Shown: piece after piece, positions 47,964 to 56,635 of the stretch
Layout of the letters: each line of letters starts with the position of its first letter
Numbering within the stretch: the first letter of the stretch is position 1
Assembly (NCBI GenBank): GCA_018829205.1
Contig: JAHJUE010000009.1
Span: 176,921 to 240,920, forward strand
Source of the DNA: Bacteroidota bacterium
GTDB lineage: Bacteria; Bacteroidota; Ignavibacteria; Ignavibacteriales; Melioribacteraceae
DNA: 64,000 nt
Direction: 5' to 3'
The notes under the pieces: generated by a model
What the model was told of the DNA's origin: nothing
What the model saw: only the letters and a program-made list of their open reading frames with translations
Databases searched by the model: none
Translations under genes and position numbers: made by a program

Positions 47964-49115
47964 ATGAATTTTGATTTGACAGAAGACCAAATAATGATTC
48001 AGCAGACAGCAAGAGAATTTGCCGAAGCTGAAATAGCTCCAACCGCTGTTGAAAGAGACAAAAAGGGAGAATTCCCAACTGAAATAATTAAAAAAATGGC
48101 TGAACTTGGATTTATGGGTATGATGGTTTCGCCTGAATATGACGGCGCGGGAATGGACACCGTAAGCTATGCGCTTGCGATGATGGAAATTTCAAGAGTA
48201 GATGCAAGCGTTGGCGTAATTATGTCCGTAAATAATTCATTAGTATGTTCCGGACTTGAAAAATACGGCTCCGATTATATCAAAGAAACTTTTTTGAAAC
48301 CGCTTGCCCGCGGTGAAAAACTTGGAGCTTTCGCATTATCCGAACCCGAAGCAGGAAGCGACGCTACACAGCAGAAAACTTATGCAGAAAAAGACGGCGA
48401 TCACTGGATATTAAATGGAATTAAAAATTGGATTACTAACGGACAATCGGCAGATTATTATTTGGTAATGGCGCAGACAGATAAAGAAAAACGGCATAAA
48501 GGAATTACCTGCTTTATTGTTGAAAAAGGAATGCCCGGATTTGAACATGGAGTTAAAGAAGATAAACTTGGAATCAGAAGTTCGGACACTTGCTCGCTCA
48601 CTTTTACAAATGTAAGAGTTCCGGAAAAAAATATTGTATGGGAAGTTGGGAAAGGATTTAATTTCTCAATGAATATTTTGAACGGAGGAAGATACGGAAT
48701 AGCTTCACAAGCCTGCGGAATAGCTCAGGCCTCACTTGACGCATCTTTAAAATACGCGAAAGAAAGAAAAGCATTTAATACTGAAATTATTAATCACCAA
48801 GCCATACAATTTAAATTATCGGAAATGGCGGTAAAAGTGGAAGCAGCAAAATTATTAACGCTCCAGGCCGCGGCTTTAAGAGATGCGGGAAAAGAATTTG
48901 TTAAACAAGCGGCAATGGCTAAATTATATTCATCTAAAGTTGCCGTAGAATGCGCTCTTGAAGCAATTCAAATTCACGGCGGTTACGGTTATGTGCGCGA
49001 ATATTTGGTTGAAAGGTATTTGCGCGACGCGAAAATTACGGAAATTTATGAAGGTACTTCAGAAATTCAGAAGATCGTAATTGCTCGCGAATTAATGAAA
49101 GAATTTGCAGCTTAG
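47964..49115 (+). CDS. Acyl-CoA dehydrogenase
   Basis: This flavoenzyme oxidises acyl-CoA to enoyl-CoA in fatty-acid or branched-chain amino-acid breakdown. It shows the full family order: N-terminal helices (LTEDQIMIQQTAREFAE), the FAD/substrate segment AFALSEPEAGSDA near residue 131, WILNGIKNWITNG, the middle beta domain, and the C-terminal helices with RKAFNTEIINHQAIQFKLSEM, IHGGYGYVREY and YEGTSEIQ, whose Glu near residue 367 is the usual catalytic base of short-chain enzymes. The length of 383 residues is typical. It is a single gene ending before a palindromic repeat. Confidence 0.95.
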   Translation: MNFDLTEDQIMIQQTAREFAEAEIAPTAVERDKKGEFPTEIIKKMAELGFMGMMVSPEYDGAGMDTVSYALAMMEISRVDASVGVIMSVNNSLVCSGLEKYGSDYIKETFLKPLARGEKLGAFALSEPEAGSDATQQKTYAEKDGDHWILNGIKNWITNGQSADYYLVMAQTDKEKRHKGITCFIVEKGMPGFEHGVKEDKLGIRSSDTCSLTFTNVRVPEKNIVWEVGKGFNFSMNILNGGRYGIASQACGIAQASLDASLKYAKERKAFNTEIINHQAIQFKLSEMAVKVEAAKLLTLQAAALRDAGKEFVKQAAMAKLYSSKVAVECALEAIQIHGGYGYVREYLVERYLRDAKITEIYEGTSEIQKIVIARELMKEFAA

Positions 49116-49127
49116 ATTTTCCTTTAA

Positions 49128-49153
49128 TGTCATTCCCGCGAAAGCGGGAATCT
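49128..49153. repeat. REP-like palindrome, also a likely terminator
   Basis: TGTCATTCCCGC-GAAA-GCGGGAATCT has perfect 8-bp arms (49132-49139 and 49144-49151) and is followed by TTTT. It is the cleanest of three TGTCATTCC...GAATCT elements in the window (others at 58453 and 59441) and ends transcription of the acyl-CoA dehydrogenase gene. Confidence 0.75.
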
Positions 49154-49180
49154 TTTATAAATTATAAACTAATTCCCTGA

Positions 49181-49570
49181 ATGAATCAGAATATTGTAAA
49201 TATTACATTTCTTGTTAACAATTACGATGAAGCAATTGAGTATTTTACCAATCATCTGTCTTTTACTTTGATTGAAGACACAATTATTTCTGATGAAAAA
49301 CGCTGGGTTCGTATTGCTCCCGATAAATCAGTAAATTTTTCACTTTTACTGGCTAAAGCGACGACAAAACTACAGAAAGAAACAGTTGGATGTCAGTTTG
49401 GTGATAGAGTTGGTTTTTTTATTCATACAGATAATTTTGCCGAATCATATGAAAAAATGAAAAACAACGGAGTTAAATTTATTGAAAATCCCAGATATGA
49501 ATCTTACGGTACCGTTGTTGTATTTGAAGATCTTTACGGAAATAAATGGGACTTAATAGAATCAGTTTGA
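49181..49570 (+). CDS. VOC (glyoxalase/bleomycin-resistance fold) protein
   Basis: This 129-residue protein has the paired beta-alpha-beta3 layout of the vicinal oxygen chelate superfamily: IVNITFLVNNYDEAIEYFTNHLSF first, and GFFIHTDNFAESYEKMKNNGVKF...GTVVVFEDLYGNKWDLIE second. The C-terminal Glu of the fold is present (LIESV). Usual metal-binding His residues are not obvious in the first strand, so a lyase or dioxygenase role is uncertain. It is the first of three small genes running in the same direction. Confidence 0.83.
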   Translation: MNQNIVNITFLVNNYDEAIEYFTNHLSFTLIEDTIISDEKRWVRIAPDKSVNFSLLLAKATTKLQKETVGCQFGDRVGFFIHTDNFAESYEKMKNNGVKFIENPRYESYGTVVVFEDLYGNKWDLIESV

Positions 49571-49583
49571 AATATTTTTATAT

Positions 49584-49943
49584 ATGAAAAAAGTAAACAT
49601 CAACGAAAAATTGAATCTATTTGATGAATATTGGTCTCCAAAAATTGTTGGCGAACTTAACGGACAGTTTATTAAACTTGTAAAGGTAAAAGGGGAATTT
49701 GTTTGGCATGATCATAAAAATGAGGATGAACTTTTTCTTGTAATTAAGGGAAAACTTATAATTAAATTAAGAGATAAAATAATTGAATTAAATGAAGGGG
49801 AATTCTTTATTGTTCCCAAAGCAACTGAACACAAACCATTTGCTGAAGAAGAAGTTCATTTACTGCTGTTTGAACCCAAGGATATTGAGCATACTGGGAA
49901 AATAAAACACGAATTAACAAAAGAAAAACCGGAATGGATTTAA
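49584..49943 (+). CDS. Cupin-domain protein
   Basis: This is a single-domain cupin of 119 residues. Metal-ligand motif 1 is FVWHDHKNEDELFLVIKG (His, His, Glu) near residue 39, and motif 2 is EGEFFIVPKATEHKP with a His near residue 92. Such small cupins can be isomerases, dioxygenases or binding proteins; no substrate is indicated. It follows the VOC gene by 13 nt and overlaps the DUF2442 gene, so the three probably form one operon. Confidence 0.85.
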   Translation: MKKVNINEKLNLFDEYWSPKIVGELNGQFIKLVKVKGEFVWHDHKNEDELFLVIKGKLIIKLRDKIIELNEGEFFIVPKATEHKPFAEEEVHLLLFEPKDIEHTGKIKHELTKEKPEWI

Positions 49944-50212
49944 TGGCAGATTTAATAGAAGTTAAACCGCTGAAAGATCAAAAAATTTACTTAAGATACT
50001 CGAACGGAATTGACGGCGAATATTCTCTGAAAAAAGTTATGCAGAAAAAAGAATATGAATTCCTAAATGACGATAATATATTTAAGAATGTTTCTATCGA
50101 TAAAAAAACTAATGATGTAAGCTGGGGAAACGGAGTACTTCTTTGTAAAAACGCTATTTATAAACAGATTGAATTAATGAAATTAGCGGAGAAACTTAAA
50201 CTCGATATTTAG
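49943..50212 (+). CDS. DUF2442-family protein
   Basis: This small cytoplasmic protein (89 residues from the ATG at 49943; a second ATG at 49934 adds three residues) fits DUF2442: IEVKPLKDQKIYLRYSNGIDGEYSLKK, then FKNVSIDKKTNDVSWGNGVLLC. Family members often lie beside DUF4160 or toxin-antitoxin-like genes, which is not the case here. Its start overlaps the cupin stop by one base (TAATG) if the second ATG is used. Function is unknown. Confidence 0.75.
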   Translation: MADLIEVKPLKDQKIYLRYSNGIDGEYSLKKVMQKKEYEFLNDDNIFKNVSIDKKTNDVSWGNGVLLCKNAIYKQIELMKLAEKLKLDI

Positions 50213-50309
50213 ATAAAGTTTTTTCACTTATTCTTTTTCTTATCATATTCTTGAGTGTTTAAGAGTATGATAATAATAAAGATTAAGATTTTAGTTAATT
50301 GTAGGTAAA

Positions 50310-50756
50310 ATGATACGTTTAATAATTATCATATTAATAATAACTGCAGTTTCTGTTAATGCGCAGACAGATTGGCAGAGATGGAGTGCTGAAGAAATTT
50401 CATACGAACTAAAGCAAACTGAAAAAAGTACTTCTAATTTTTACGGGTCTGGTTTTATTTCTTCTTCAGTTTCAGCTTTAAAAAATACTTATAAATTTTT
50501 AATTTCTGACCTTGACGGTGATAACTGTCCCTTTCATCCCTCATGTTCAAATTTTTTCCAGCAAAGCGTTTATGAAACAAACATTTTTCAGGGCGCTTTA
50601 ATGTTCGCCGATAGATTTACCCGCGATTTAAATATTTTTAAGAAAGGGAAATATCCCCAATATAAATCCGGAAAATATTATGACCCTGTCAATAATTACA
50701 AATTATCGGCAAACGAAATAATTATTATTCCGTCTAATCAAATTGTTAACCAATAA
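50310..50756 (+). CDS. Secreted YidD-domain protein
   Basis: YidD normally is a short (about 80 residues) peripheral membrane protein assisting YidC insertion. This copy has the YidD core DNCPFHPSCSNFFQQSVYETNIFQGALMFADRFTRDL near residues 71-107 (split as CPFHPSCSNFF and GALMFADRFTRD), but with a cleavable signal peptide (LIIIILIITAVSVNAQ) and a longer N-terminal region, total 148 residues. This places it in the periplasm, unlike classical YidD. It is followed within 20 nt by two related TPR/TM2-like membrane protein genes. Confidence 0.8.
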   Translation: MIRLIIIILIITAVSVNAQTDWQRWSAEEISYELKQTEKSTSNFYGSGFISSSVSALKNTYKFLISDLDGDNCPFHPSCSNFFQQSVYETNIFQGALMFADRFTRDLNIFKKGKYPQYKSGKYYDPVNNYKLSANEIIIIPSNQIVNQ

Positions 50757-50776
50757 AAATCAAATCGAAAACGACC

Positions 50777-51646
50777 TTGCTGAATTCTAATTTTATAAAA
50801 TCAATTTTAATAGTATTTCTTTCCGCATTTGCTTTTACAAACGGTCAAACAAACGATATCTTTTCACCGCAGAATAGACTTAAATTCGGCAATAGTCTTT
50901 TTTATCAAAAAGATTATTTACGAGCAATCGGTGAATTTAAAAGTTATTTGAATAGCGAAAATAACGATACGGTTAAATTTAAAATGGCCTTTGCTTTATC
51001 GCAAATGGGAAGACATATTGAAGCTGAGGATAATTTTAAAGGTTTGTTTTTCACTCCAGACTTATCCGAGGAAGCTAAGCTGGAATATTTTAAATCAAAT
51101 TTTTTCAGAAATGATTCCAAAATGTTTCTTCAATTAATTAATAATAGTCCTTTTATTCCCGAAAAATATGAAAGGAACATAAATCAGCTTAAGCAGATAT
51201 CAATGCTTACAGAAGAAAATTCAATTCCCGATACAAACGAAATTAAAAATTTGTTTTCTGAAATTGAAAAAATAGAATTAATGAAATTTTATTTTAGAAA
51301 GGTAAATCCAGAAATGAAATCTCCGGAAACTGCGGCGTGGCTTTCGGCAATAATACCGGGATTAGGGAAAATTTACGCGGGTGAAATCGGTGACGGGATT
51401 ACTTCGTTTTTATTTACTGGTGTTTTATCTTTTTTAGCATACGATAACTTTAAAGCTGATCATAAATTCAGAGCATGGTTATTTACGGGACTTGCAGCCT
51501 GGTTTTACGGCGGGAATATTTACGGTTCGGCAGCCGCCGCCCAAAATTATAATGCGGGTGTAAAGTACGGATTCGACAATGATTTGAAAATATATCTTAA
51601 TTCAAAAAACTATTATCTGCCGGAATACGAGTTTTTAAATAAATGA
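50777..51646 (+). CDS. TPR/TM2-like envelope protein 1
   Basis: This 289-residue protein has an N-terminal signal (FIKSILIVFLSAFAFTNGQ), then TPR-like helices (RLKFGNSLFYQKDYLRAIGEF), and a C-terminal membrane part beginning AAWLSAIIPGLGKIYAGEIGDGITSF, which is the PG-x-G-x-x-Y/F-x-G turn of TM2/DUF5683-like segments, followed by three hydrophobic helices. No catalytic motif is visible. The start is TTG at 50777, since no ATG lies nearby. It is probably in one operon with the YidD-like gene upstream and a paralogue downstream, which it overlaps by ATGA. Confidence 0.7.
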   Translation: MLNSNFIKSILIVFLSAFAFTNGQTNDIFSPQNRLKFGNSLFYQKDYLRAIGEFKSYLNSENNDTVKFKMAFALSQMGRHIEAEDNFKGLFFTPDLSEEAKLEYFKSNFFRNDSKMFLQLINNSPFIPEKYERNINQLKQISMLTEENSIPDTNEIKNLFSEIEKIELMKFYFRKVNPEMKSPETAAWLSAIIPGLGKIYAGEIGDGITSFLFTGVLSFLAYDNFKADHKFRAWLFTGLAAWFYGGNIYGSAAAAQNYNAGVKYGFDNDLKIYLNSKNYYLPEYEFLNK

Positions 51647-52479
51647 TAAAATCAGTTATAAATATTATACTTATTCTATTTTGTTGTACTAATTTTTTGT
51701 CTGCTCAAGATGAATTATCGCGACAGTTAAATTTTGCGGATAATCTTTTTGAAGAGGGTTTATATTTTGACGCAATTACTGAATATAAAAGACTTCTATT
51801 TTTTGATGAAAATAAAAAGTATGATTTTGATATTAATTATAAAATTGCAGTATGCTATAAAAAAGGCGCTAAATTTGACGAGTCAATTAAATATTTTTCA
51901 CTAGCTGCTTTATCAGCTCAGAACGAAGAAGATAAATTTGAGATAAACCTGCAGATTGTCCGCTTAAATATATTAAGGAAAACTACCGGGCGTTCACTTC
52001 AATTGCTGAATGATTTGGAAACAAAGTCAAATTATTCGCAAAAAAAAGAAATAAACTATTGGCGCGGCTGGACTTATATGTTCGACGATAAATGGGATAG
52101 CGCGGCAGTTTATTTTAATATGGTAGATTATGACCATGAACTTAAAAATATTGCTAATAGAGTAGAAAACGATAAGTATTCGGTTACTTTTGCTAAAGTT
52201 ATTTCTTATATTTTGCCTGGTTCGGGACAGTTTTATACCGGCAATTATTTATCTGGTATAATGTCGCTGGGGTGGACTGCTATTTGGGGTTATTTAACGG
52301 CCGATGCGTTTATTGATGAAAGAGTTTTTGACGGATTTGCAATTGGAGATCTTCTCTTTTTAAGATTTTACAGAGGCAATATTCAAAACGCGGAAAAGTT
52401 TGCCGTTCAAGAAAATATCAAAATTTCTAACAAAGCATTACGTTATTTGCAGAACAATTATAAAGGAATAAAACCTTGA
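51643..52479 (+). CDS. TPR/TM2-like envelope protein 2
   Basis: This 278-residue protein has the same architecture as its upstream neighbour: signal peptide (NIILILFCCTNFLSAQ), TPR-like repeats (LNFADNLFEEGLYFDAITEYK, KIAVCYKKGAKFDESIKYFS), and a C-terminal membrane region starting ISYILPGSGQFYTGNYLSGIMSL, again the PGxGxxYxG turn. The two are likely tandem paralogues, strongly diverged. ATGA overlaps join it to both sides (its stop overlaps the TTG start of the ACT gene). The role is unknown; envelope assembly is suggested by the YidD neighbour. Confidence 0.72.
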   Translation: MIKSVINIILILFCCTNFLSAQDELSRQLNFADNLFEEGLYFDAITEYKRLLFFDENKKYDFDINYKIAVCYKKGAKFDESIKYFSLAALSAQNEEDKFEINLQIVRLNILRKTTGRSLQLLNDLETKSNYSQKKEINYWRGWTYMFDDKWDSAAVYFNMVDYDHELKNIANRVENDKYSVTFAKVISYILPGSGQFYTGNYLSGIMSLGWTAIWGYLTADAFIDERVFDGFAIGDLLFLRFYRGNIQNAEKFAVQENIKISNKALRYLQNNYKGIKP

Positions 52480-52904
52480 AACTTTCAGAAGATGATATTA
52501 GAAAAATTACATTAAACGCAATTAATGAATTAGGTGAAAAAGCCTCTCCAGCACTTGTAAAAAAAGTTGTCGGAAAAGCTGTTGATGATTTAAAATCCTC
52601 ATCTTTATCATTTCCCAAAAACGATACGTCGAGCGGAAGAGTAATTCTTACGGCATTTGGACTTAATAAACCGGGAATTGTAGCTTCAATTACAAAATCT
52701 TTGGGTGATGCCGATTGTGATATTCATGACCTTAGCCAAAAACTTATGGATGATTTCTTCACAATGATTATGGTTGTTGATATTTCAAATTCTCCAAAAG
52801 ATTTAAAAGGTATTCAGGATGAAATGAGCACAATTGCGGAAGAATTAAAAATTAAAATCTACCTGCAGCACGAAGATATTTTCAGAAATATGCACCGTAT
52901 TTAA
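52476..52904 (+). CDS. ACT-domain protein (GcvR/UPF0237-like)
   Basis: The C-terminal part of this 142-residue protein is an ACT domain: RVILTAFGLNKPGIVASITKSLGDADCDIHDLSQKLMDDFFTMIMVVDIS (about residues 55-104; GLNKPGIVASI being diagnostic). The N-terminal 45 residues form a helical extension. ACT proteins of this group are paired with UPF0210 proteins in many bacteria, as here (28 nt downstream). The start is TTG at 52476 with AAAGGA about 8 nt upstream. An amino-acid sensing role is a family inference. Confidence 0.82.
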   Translation: MKLSEDDIRKITLNAINELGEKASPALVKKVVGKAVDDLKSSSLSFPKNDTSSGRVILTAFGLNKPGIVASITKSLGDADCDIHDLSQKLMDDFFTMIMVVDISNSPKDLKGIQDEMSTIAEELKIKIYLQHEDIFRNMHRI

Positions 52905-52931
52905 TTTAACTTCTTAAAAAGGATTTTCATA

Positions 52932-54293
52932 ATGCCCTATGAATTTGAGGAAATACTCGAAACTATAAAAATGACGGAGATTGAACATTTCGATATCCGC
53001 ACAGTTACTATGGGAATTAGTCTGCGCGACTGTTCTGATAGAAATCTTGAAGTTACAAAACAAAGAATTTATGAAAAGATTATGCGTCACGGAAGCCGTC
53101 ATGTGGAAATGGCGCGTGAAGTTGAAAGACAATTCGGGATTTCAATTGCTAATAAAAGAATTTCAATTACCCCCGTTTCAATTCCTTTTGATAGATTTAA
53201 AAGAGATGAGTTTGTTGAAATAGCAAAAATTTTGGATAAAGCCGCCGAAGAAATTGGAATAGATTATCTTGCAGGATATTCTGCGTTGGTTCAAAAAGGA
53301 ATGACAATAGGCGAACGTGAATTAATCGCATCAATTCCGTTTGCCCTTTCGGAAACAAAAAGAATCTGCTCAAGTGTTAATATCGGTTCTACTAAAGCCG
53401 GAATTAATATGGACGCCATTAATATGATGGCCCAGGTTATTAAAGATACTGCCGAAAAAACTAAGGATAAAGATTCTATCGGCTGCGCGAAACTGGTTGT
53501 TTTCTGCAACGCTGTTGAAGATAATCCTTTTGTTGCGGGGGCTTTTCACGGTATCTCCGAACCTGAAGTAGTTTTAAATGTGGGGATTAGCGGACCCGGT
53601 GTAGTGCTGGACGCGATTAAAGAAGCAGGCATGACGGATTTAACTCAGCTTGCAGAAGTTATTAAAAAAACAATTTTTAAAATTACCCGCGCCGGTGAAC
53701 TAATCGGAAGAAAAGTTGCAGAAAAACACGGCATTGATTTCGGAATTGTGGATATCTCATTAGCTCCTACTCCGGCCGAAGGAGACAGCATTGCGGATAT
53801 TTTAATTGCTATGGGAGTCGAAGATGTTGGCGCCCCAGGAACAACTGCTGCTTTGGCTATGTTGAATGATTCAGTAAAGAAAGCCGGCTTAATGGCAAGT
53901 TCGGCCGTTGGTGGAATGAGCGGCGCTTTTATTCCTGTAAGCGAAGATCAAGGTATGATCCGCGCTGTGCAGGCGGGACATTTATCAATTGAAAAACTGG
54001 AAGCGATGACTGCAGTTTGTTCGGTAGGACTTGATATGATTGCCGTTCCGGGAGATACGCCTGCTTCAACAATTGCAGGAATTATTGCCGATGAAGCCGC
54101 AATAGGTATGATCAACGATAAAACTACCGCCGTTAGAATTATTCCAGCATACGGTAAAAAAGTCGGTGATACAGTTGACTACGGAGGCTTATTAGGACTT
54201 GCGCCTATTATGCCGGTTAGTACATTACGTTCTGATAATTTTGTATTGCGAGGCGGAAGAATTCCGGCCCCAATGAGAAGTTTAACAAATTAG
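52932..54293 (+). CDS. UPF0210 (DUF711/PFL-like) family protein
   Basis: This 453-residue protein belongs to the UPF0210 family (pyruvate-formate-lyase-like fold, no known activity). Family marks are [13 protein letters not shown] near residue 22, [43 protein letters not shown] and [13 protein letters not shown]. It lacks the PFL glycyl-radical motif. It is downstream of the ACT-domain gene, a conserved pair. AAAAAGGA lies upstream of the ATG. A possible regulatory enzyme of amino-acid metabolism; unproven. Confidence 0.88.
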   Translation: MPYEFEEILETIKMTEIEHFDIRTVTMGISLRDCSDRNLEVTKQRIYEKIMRHGSRHVEMAREVERQFGISIANKRISITPVSIPFDRFKRDEFVEIAKILDKAAEEIGIDYLAGYSALVQKGMTIGERELIASIPFALSETKRICSSVNIGSTKAGINMDAINMMAQVIKDTAEKTKDKDSIGCAKLVVFCNAVEDNPFVAGAFHGISEPEVVLNVGISGPGVVLDAIKEAGMTDLTQLAEVIKKTIFKITRAGELIGRKVAEKHGIDFGIVDISLAPTPAEGDSIADILIAMGVEDVGAPGTTAALAMLNDSVKKAGLMASSAVGGMSGAFIPVSEDQGMIRAVQAGHLSIEKLEAMTAVCSVGLDMIAVPGDTPASTIAGIIADEAAIGMINDKTTAVRIIPAYGKKVGDTVDYGGLLGLAPIMPVSTLRSDNFVLRGGRIPAPMRSLTN

Positions 54294-54313
54294 TAACCGG
54301 AGGAAATAAATAA

Positions 54314-54919
54314 ATGAAAAAAGGAACGATAATTTTATTAGTCGTTTTGGGTGTTATTGTTATCGGCGCTTTTTCAATTTACGGCTGGTATAAAAATACT
54401 TATAACGGTTTCGTATCAATGGAAGAAGGCGTGAAATCTAGCTGGAGCCAGGTCGAAAATCAATATCAGCGAAGATTTGATTTAATCCCAAATTTAGTAA
54501 ATACAGTTAAAGGGGTTGCCGATTTTGAAAAAGAAACTTATACTGCCGTTACCGAAGCAAGAGCTAAGGTGGGACAGGTAAATATAAACGCAAACGATTT
54601 AGGAGATGCTCAAAAATTTCAGCAGTTTCAGGAAGCTCAATCAGGTTTAAGCAGTTCGCTTTCCAGGTTATTGGTTGCGGTTGAAAATTACCCGCAATTA
54701 AAAGCAAATGAAAATTTTCTGCAGCTTCAAGCTCAATTGGAAGGAACAGAAAACAGAATTTCAGTTGAAAGAAGAAGATTTAATGAATCAGTTCAGAGTT
54801 TTAATACGGCTATAAAATTATTCCCCGCAAGCATTATTGCAAATATAAGCGGATTTACTGCTAAACAATATTTTGAATCATCCGAAGGAGCTGAACAGGC
54901 GCCTAAAGTAGAATTTTAA
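54314..54919 (+). CDS. LemA-family protein
   Basis: LemA proteins have an N-terminal membrane anchor and an exposed helical domain; their function is unclear. Here the anchor is IILLVVLGVIVIGAFSIYGW (residues about 5-24), followed by SWSQVENQYQRRFDLIPNLVNTVKG near residue 44 and VERRRFNESVQSFNTAIKLFP, both family signatures. The length of 201 residues is standard. CCGGAGG precedes the ATG. Its stop overlaps the next gene (TAATG), giving the common LemA-TPM pair. Confidence 0.93.
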   Translation: MKKGTIILLVVLGVIVIGAFSIYGWYKNTYNGFVSMEEGVKSSWSQVENQYQRRFDLIPNLVNTVKGVADFEKETYTAVTEARAKVGQVNINANDLGDAQKFQQFQEAQSGLSSSLSRLLVAVENYPQLKANENFLQLQAQLEGTENRISVERRRFNESVQSFNTAIKLFPASIIANISGFTAKQYFESSEGAEQAPKVEF

Positions 54920-55638
54920 TGAGTAAATTTTTATCTATTATATTAGTTTTTATATTCATTTCAAACGGGATTTCCGCTCAGCCGGAATATCCCGATTTAA
55001 AAAACTACGCAACGGATTTGTCGTCTACACTTTCATCTTCACAAATTAATCAGTTAAATAACGACTTAAAAAAATTCGACGACGCAACAACCTCGCAGAT
55101 TGTTTTCCTGATGATTAATAGTCTTGACGGGTATCCTATTGAAATGTACGCTAATGAATTAGCTGAAAAAAATAAAATCGGCACCAAAGGAAACGATAAC
55201 GGAATTTTATTTATTGTTTCCGTAAAAGATAGGAAAATGAGAATTGAAGTAGGGTACGGTCTTGAAGGCGCTTTACCTGACGCTCTTGCAAGTTCAATAC
55301 TTAGGAACGAAGTAAAACCCTACTTTAAAAGAGATATGTATTACGAAGGAGTCCGCTCTGGACTAATTGCCGTTATGAAAGCTACTGTAGGTGAATATAC
55401 ACGGGATCAAAAAGAAGAAAATAATGATGAGAAAGGGAAAGGAATTTCGGGATATTTCATTTTTATTGTTCTCTTTTTAATTCTAAAGTTATTCGGAAGA
55501 GGGCGCGGCGGAGGAATAGGAAGCGCAATTTTGTTAGGCGGTATGCTCGGCGGAATGGGCGGCAGATCCGGCGGCGGCGGCGGTTTCTCCGGCGGCGGCG
55601 GAAGTTTCGGAGGCGGCGGCGCCAGCGGAAGCTGGTAA
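54919..55638 (+). CDS. TPM-domain (YgcG-like) membrane protein
   Basis: This 239-residue protein has a signal peptide (IILVFIFISNGISAQ), a TPM domain (residues about 25-150) with IVFLMINSLDGYPIEMYANELAEKNKIG, GNDNGILFIVSVKDRKMRIEVGYGLEG, a membrane segment ISGYFIFIVLFLILKLF, and a Gly/Ser-rich tail GGRSGGGGGFSGGGGSF. The layout is that of YgcG-like proteins usually encoded beside LemA. TPM domains have been linked to phosphatase activity and photosystem repair; here the role is unknown. Confidence 0.92.
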   Translation: MSKFLSIILVFIFISNGISAQPEYPDLKNYATDLSSTLSSSQINQLNNDLKKFDDATTSQIVFLMINSLDGYPIEMYANELAEKNKIGTKGNDNGILFIVSVKDRKMRIEVGYGLEGALPDALASSILRNEVKPYFKRDMYYEGVRSGLIAVMKATVGEYTRDQKEENNDEKGKGISGYFIFIVLFLILKLFGRGRGGGIGSAILLGGMLGGMGGRSGGGGGFSGGGGSFGGGGASGSW

Positions 55639-55821
55639 CTATATTTGTTGTTTTTGTCTCCTAATAGTAACTATTTAAATACGTTTGTTGTGATTTTTTG
55701 TGAAATTGTTCATTTTTGAGCTAAAAACAAGCATTTGGTATTTTATTTAGTTTTATAATCAGAAATTTGGTTCTTATTTAGGTTGAAGTTAACACATTGA
55801 TTTCTTATTATTGGTTCGATT

Positions 55822-56181
55822 TTGATTGATATCTCAGATGGAATAAAGTTATTTAACAATGATGATTTTTTTGACGCTCATGACTATTTTGAAAACTTAT
55901 GGATTGAAGCTGGACAAAAAGACAGATTGTTTTTCCAAGGAATGGTACAAATTTCTGTCGCTAGTTATCATTTAGTTCATAACAATTTAAACGGCGCACA
56001 AAATCAATATAGAAAATGTTCTGACAAACTTAAAAATTATCTCCCTGATTATTACGGAGTGAACGTAAAAAAACTGCTGGATGATGCCGATAAAGTTAAA
56101 AGAAATATTGCGGATCATTTTGTTGATAATAAAAACCTGATTGATAAAAGTTTAATTCCAAAAATTGATTTTAAAAAATAA
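55822..56181 (+). CDS. DUF309-family protein
   Basis: This 119-residue helical protein matches DUF309: [44 protein letters not shown] and [18 protein letters not shown]. In the family the first segment reads H-E-x-W-E; here it is [10 protein letters not shown]. The start is TTG at 55822; no ATG exists at the N-terminus. Function is unknown. It precedes a ferredoxin gene by 17 nt and is probably co-transcribed. Confidence 0.8.
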   Translation: MIDISDGIKLFNNDDFFDAHDYFENLWIEAGQKDRLFFQGMVQISVASYHLVHNNLNGAQNQYRKCSDKLKNYLPDYYGVNVKKLLDDADKVKRNIADHFVDNKNLIDKSLIPKIDFKK

Positions 56182-56198
56182 TAAGAAGGAGTCATATT

Positions 56199-56531
56199 AT
56201 GGCTATTATGATCACTGACGAATGTATAAATTGCGGTGCCTGCGAACCTGAATGCCCTAATACGGCAATTTACGAAGGCGGCGCGCAATGGGAACTGGAA
56301 GGCAAAAGCTACGGTCAAGGCGATGCCGCTCCATCCGGAGCAGATGGTTTTTTCTCAGATGAATTCTTTTATATTGTACCCGATAAATGTACTGAATGTG
56401 TCGGTTTCCATGACGAACCTCAGTGCGCTGCTGTTTGTCCGGTTGACTGTTGTGTTCCTGATCCTAAACATGTTGAAAGCAAGGATGAACTTCTCGCTAG
56501 AAAAGAAAAACTTGACGCGATGGGAAGATAA
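56199..56531 (+). CDS. Ferredoxin with two [4Fe-4S] clusters
   Basis: This soluble electron carrier of 110 residues has one regular cluster motif, [12 protein letters not shown] near residue 10, and one expanded motif, [22 protein letters not shown] near residue 66 (nonstandard eight-residue spacing), characteristic of YfhL/Alvin-type ferredoxins. A Gly/Ala-rich loop lies between, and a helical tail ends the protein. GAAGGAG lies upstream of the ATG. A strong terminator follows. Confidence 0.92.
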   Translation: MAIMITDECINCGACEPECPNTAIYEGGAQWELEGKSYGQGDAAPSGADGFFSDEFFYIVPDKCTECVGFHDEPQCAAVCPVDCCVPDPKHVESKDELLARKEKLDAMGR

Positions 56532-56556
56532 TTACTTTAACAAATTTATATGTATG

Positions 56557-56583
56557 AAGGGCATCTTTTTGATGCCCTTTTTT
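56557..56583 (+). terminator. Terminator after ferredoxin gene
   Basis: AAGGGCATC and GATGCCCTT form a 9-bp stem with a five-T loop, followed by TTTT. Confidence 0.85.
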
Positions 56584-56635
56584 GTTTTAAATAATTTATT
56601 TTGAATTTGTAATTTTAACAAACATTCAAATTTTT

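Noticed and set aside
55540..55638. GGCGGCGG repeat as a tandem or regulatory repeat
   Set aside because: It encodes the Gly/Ser-rich tail typical of YgcG-like TPM proteins.
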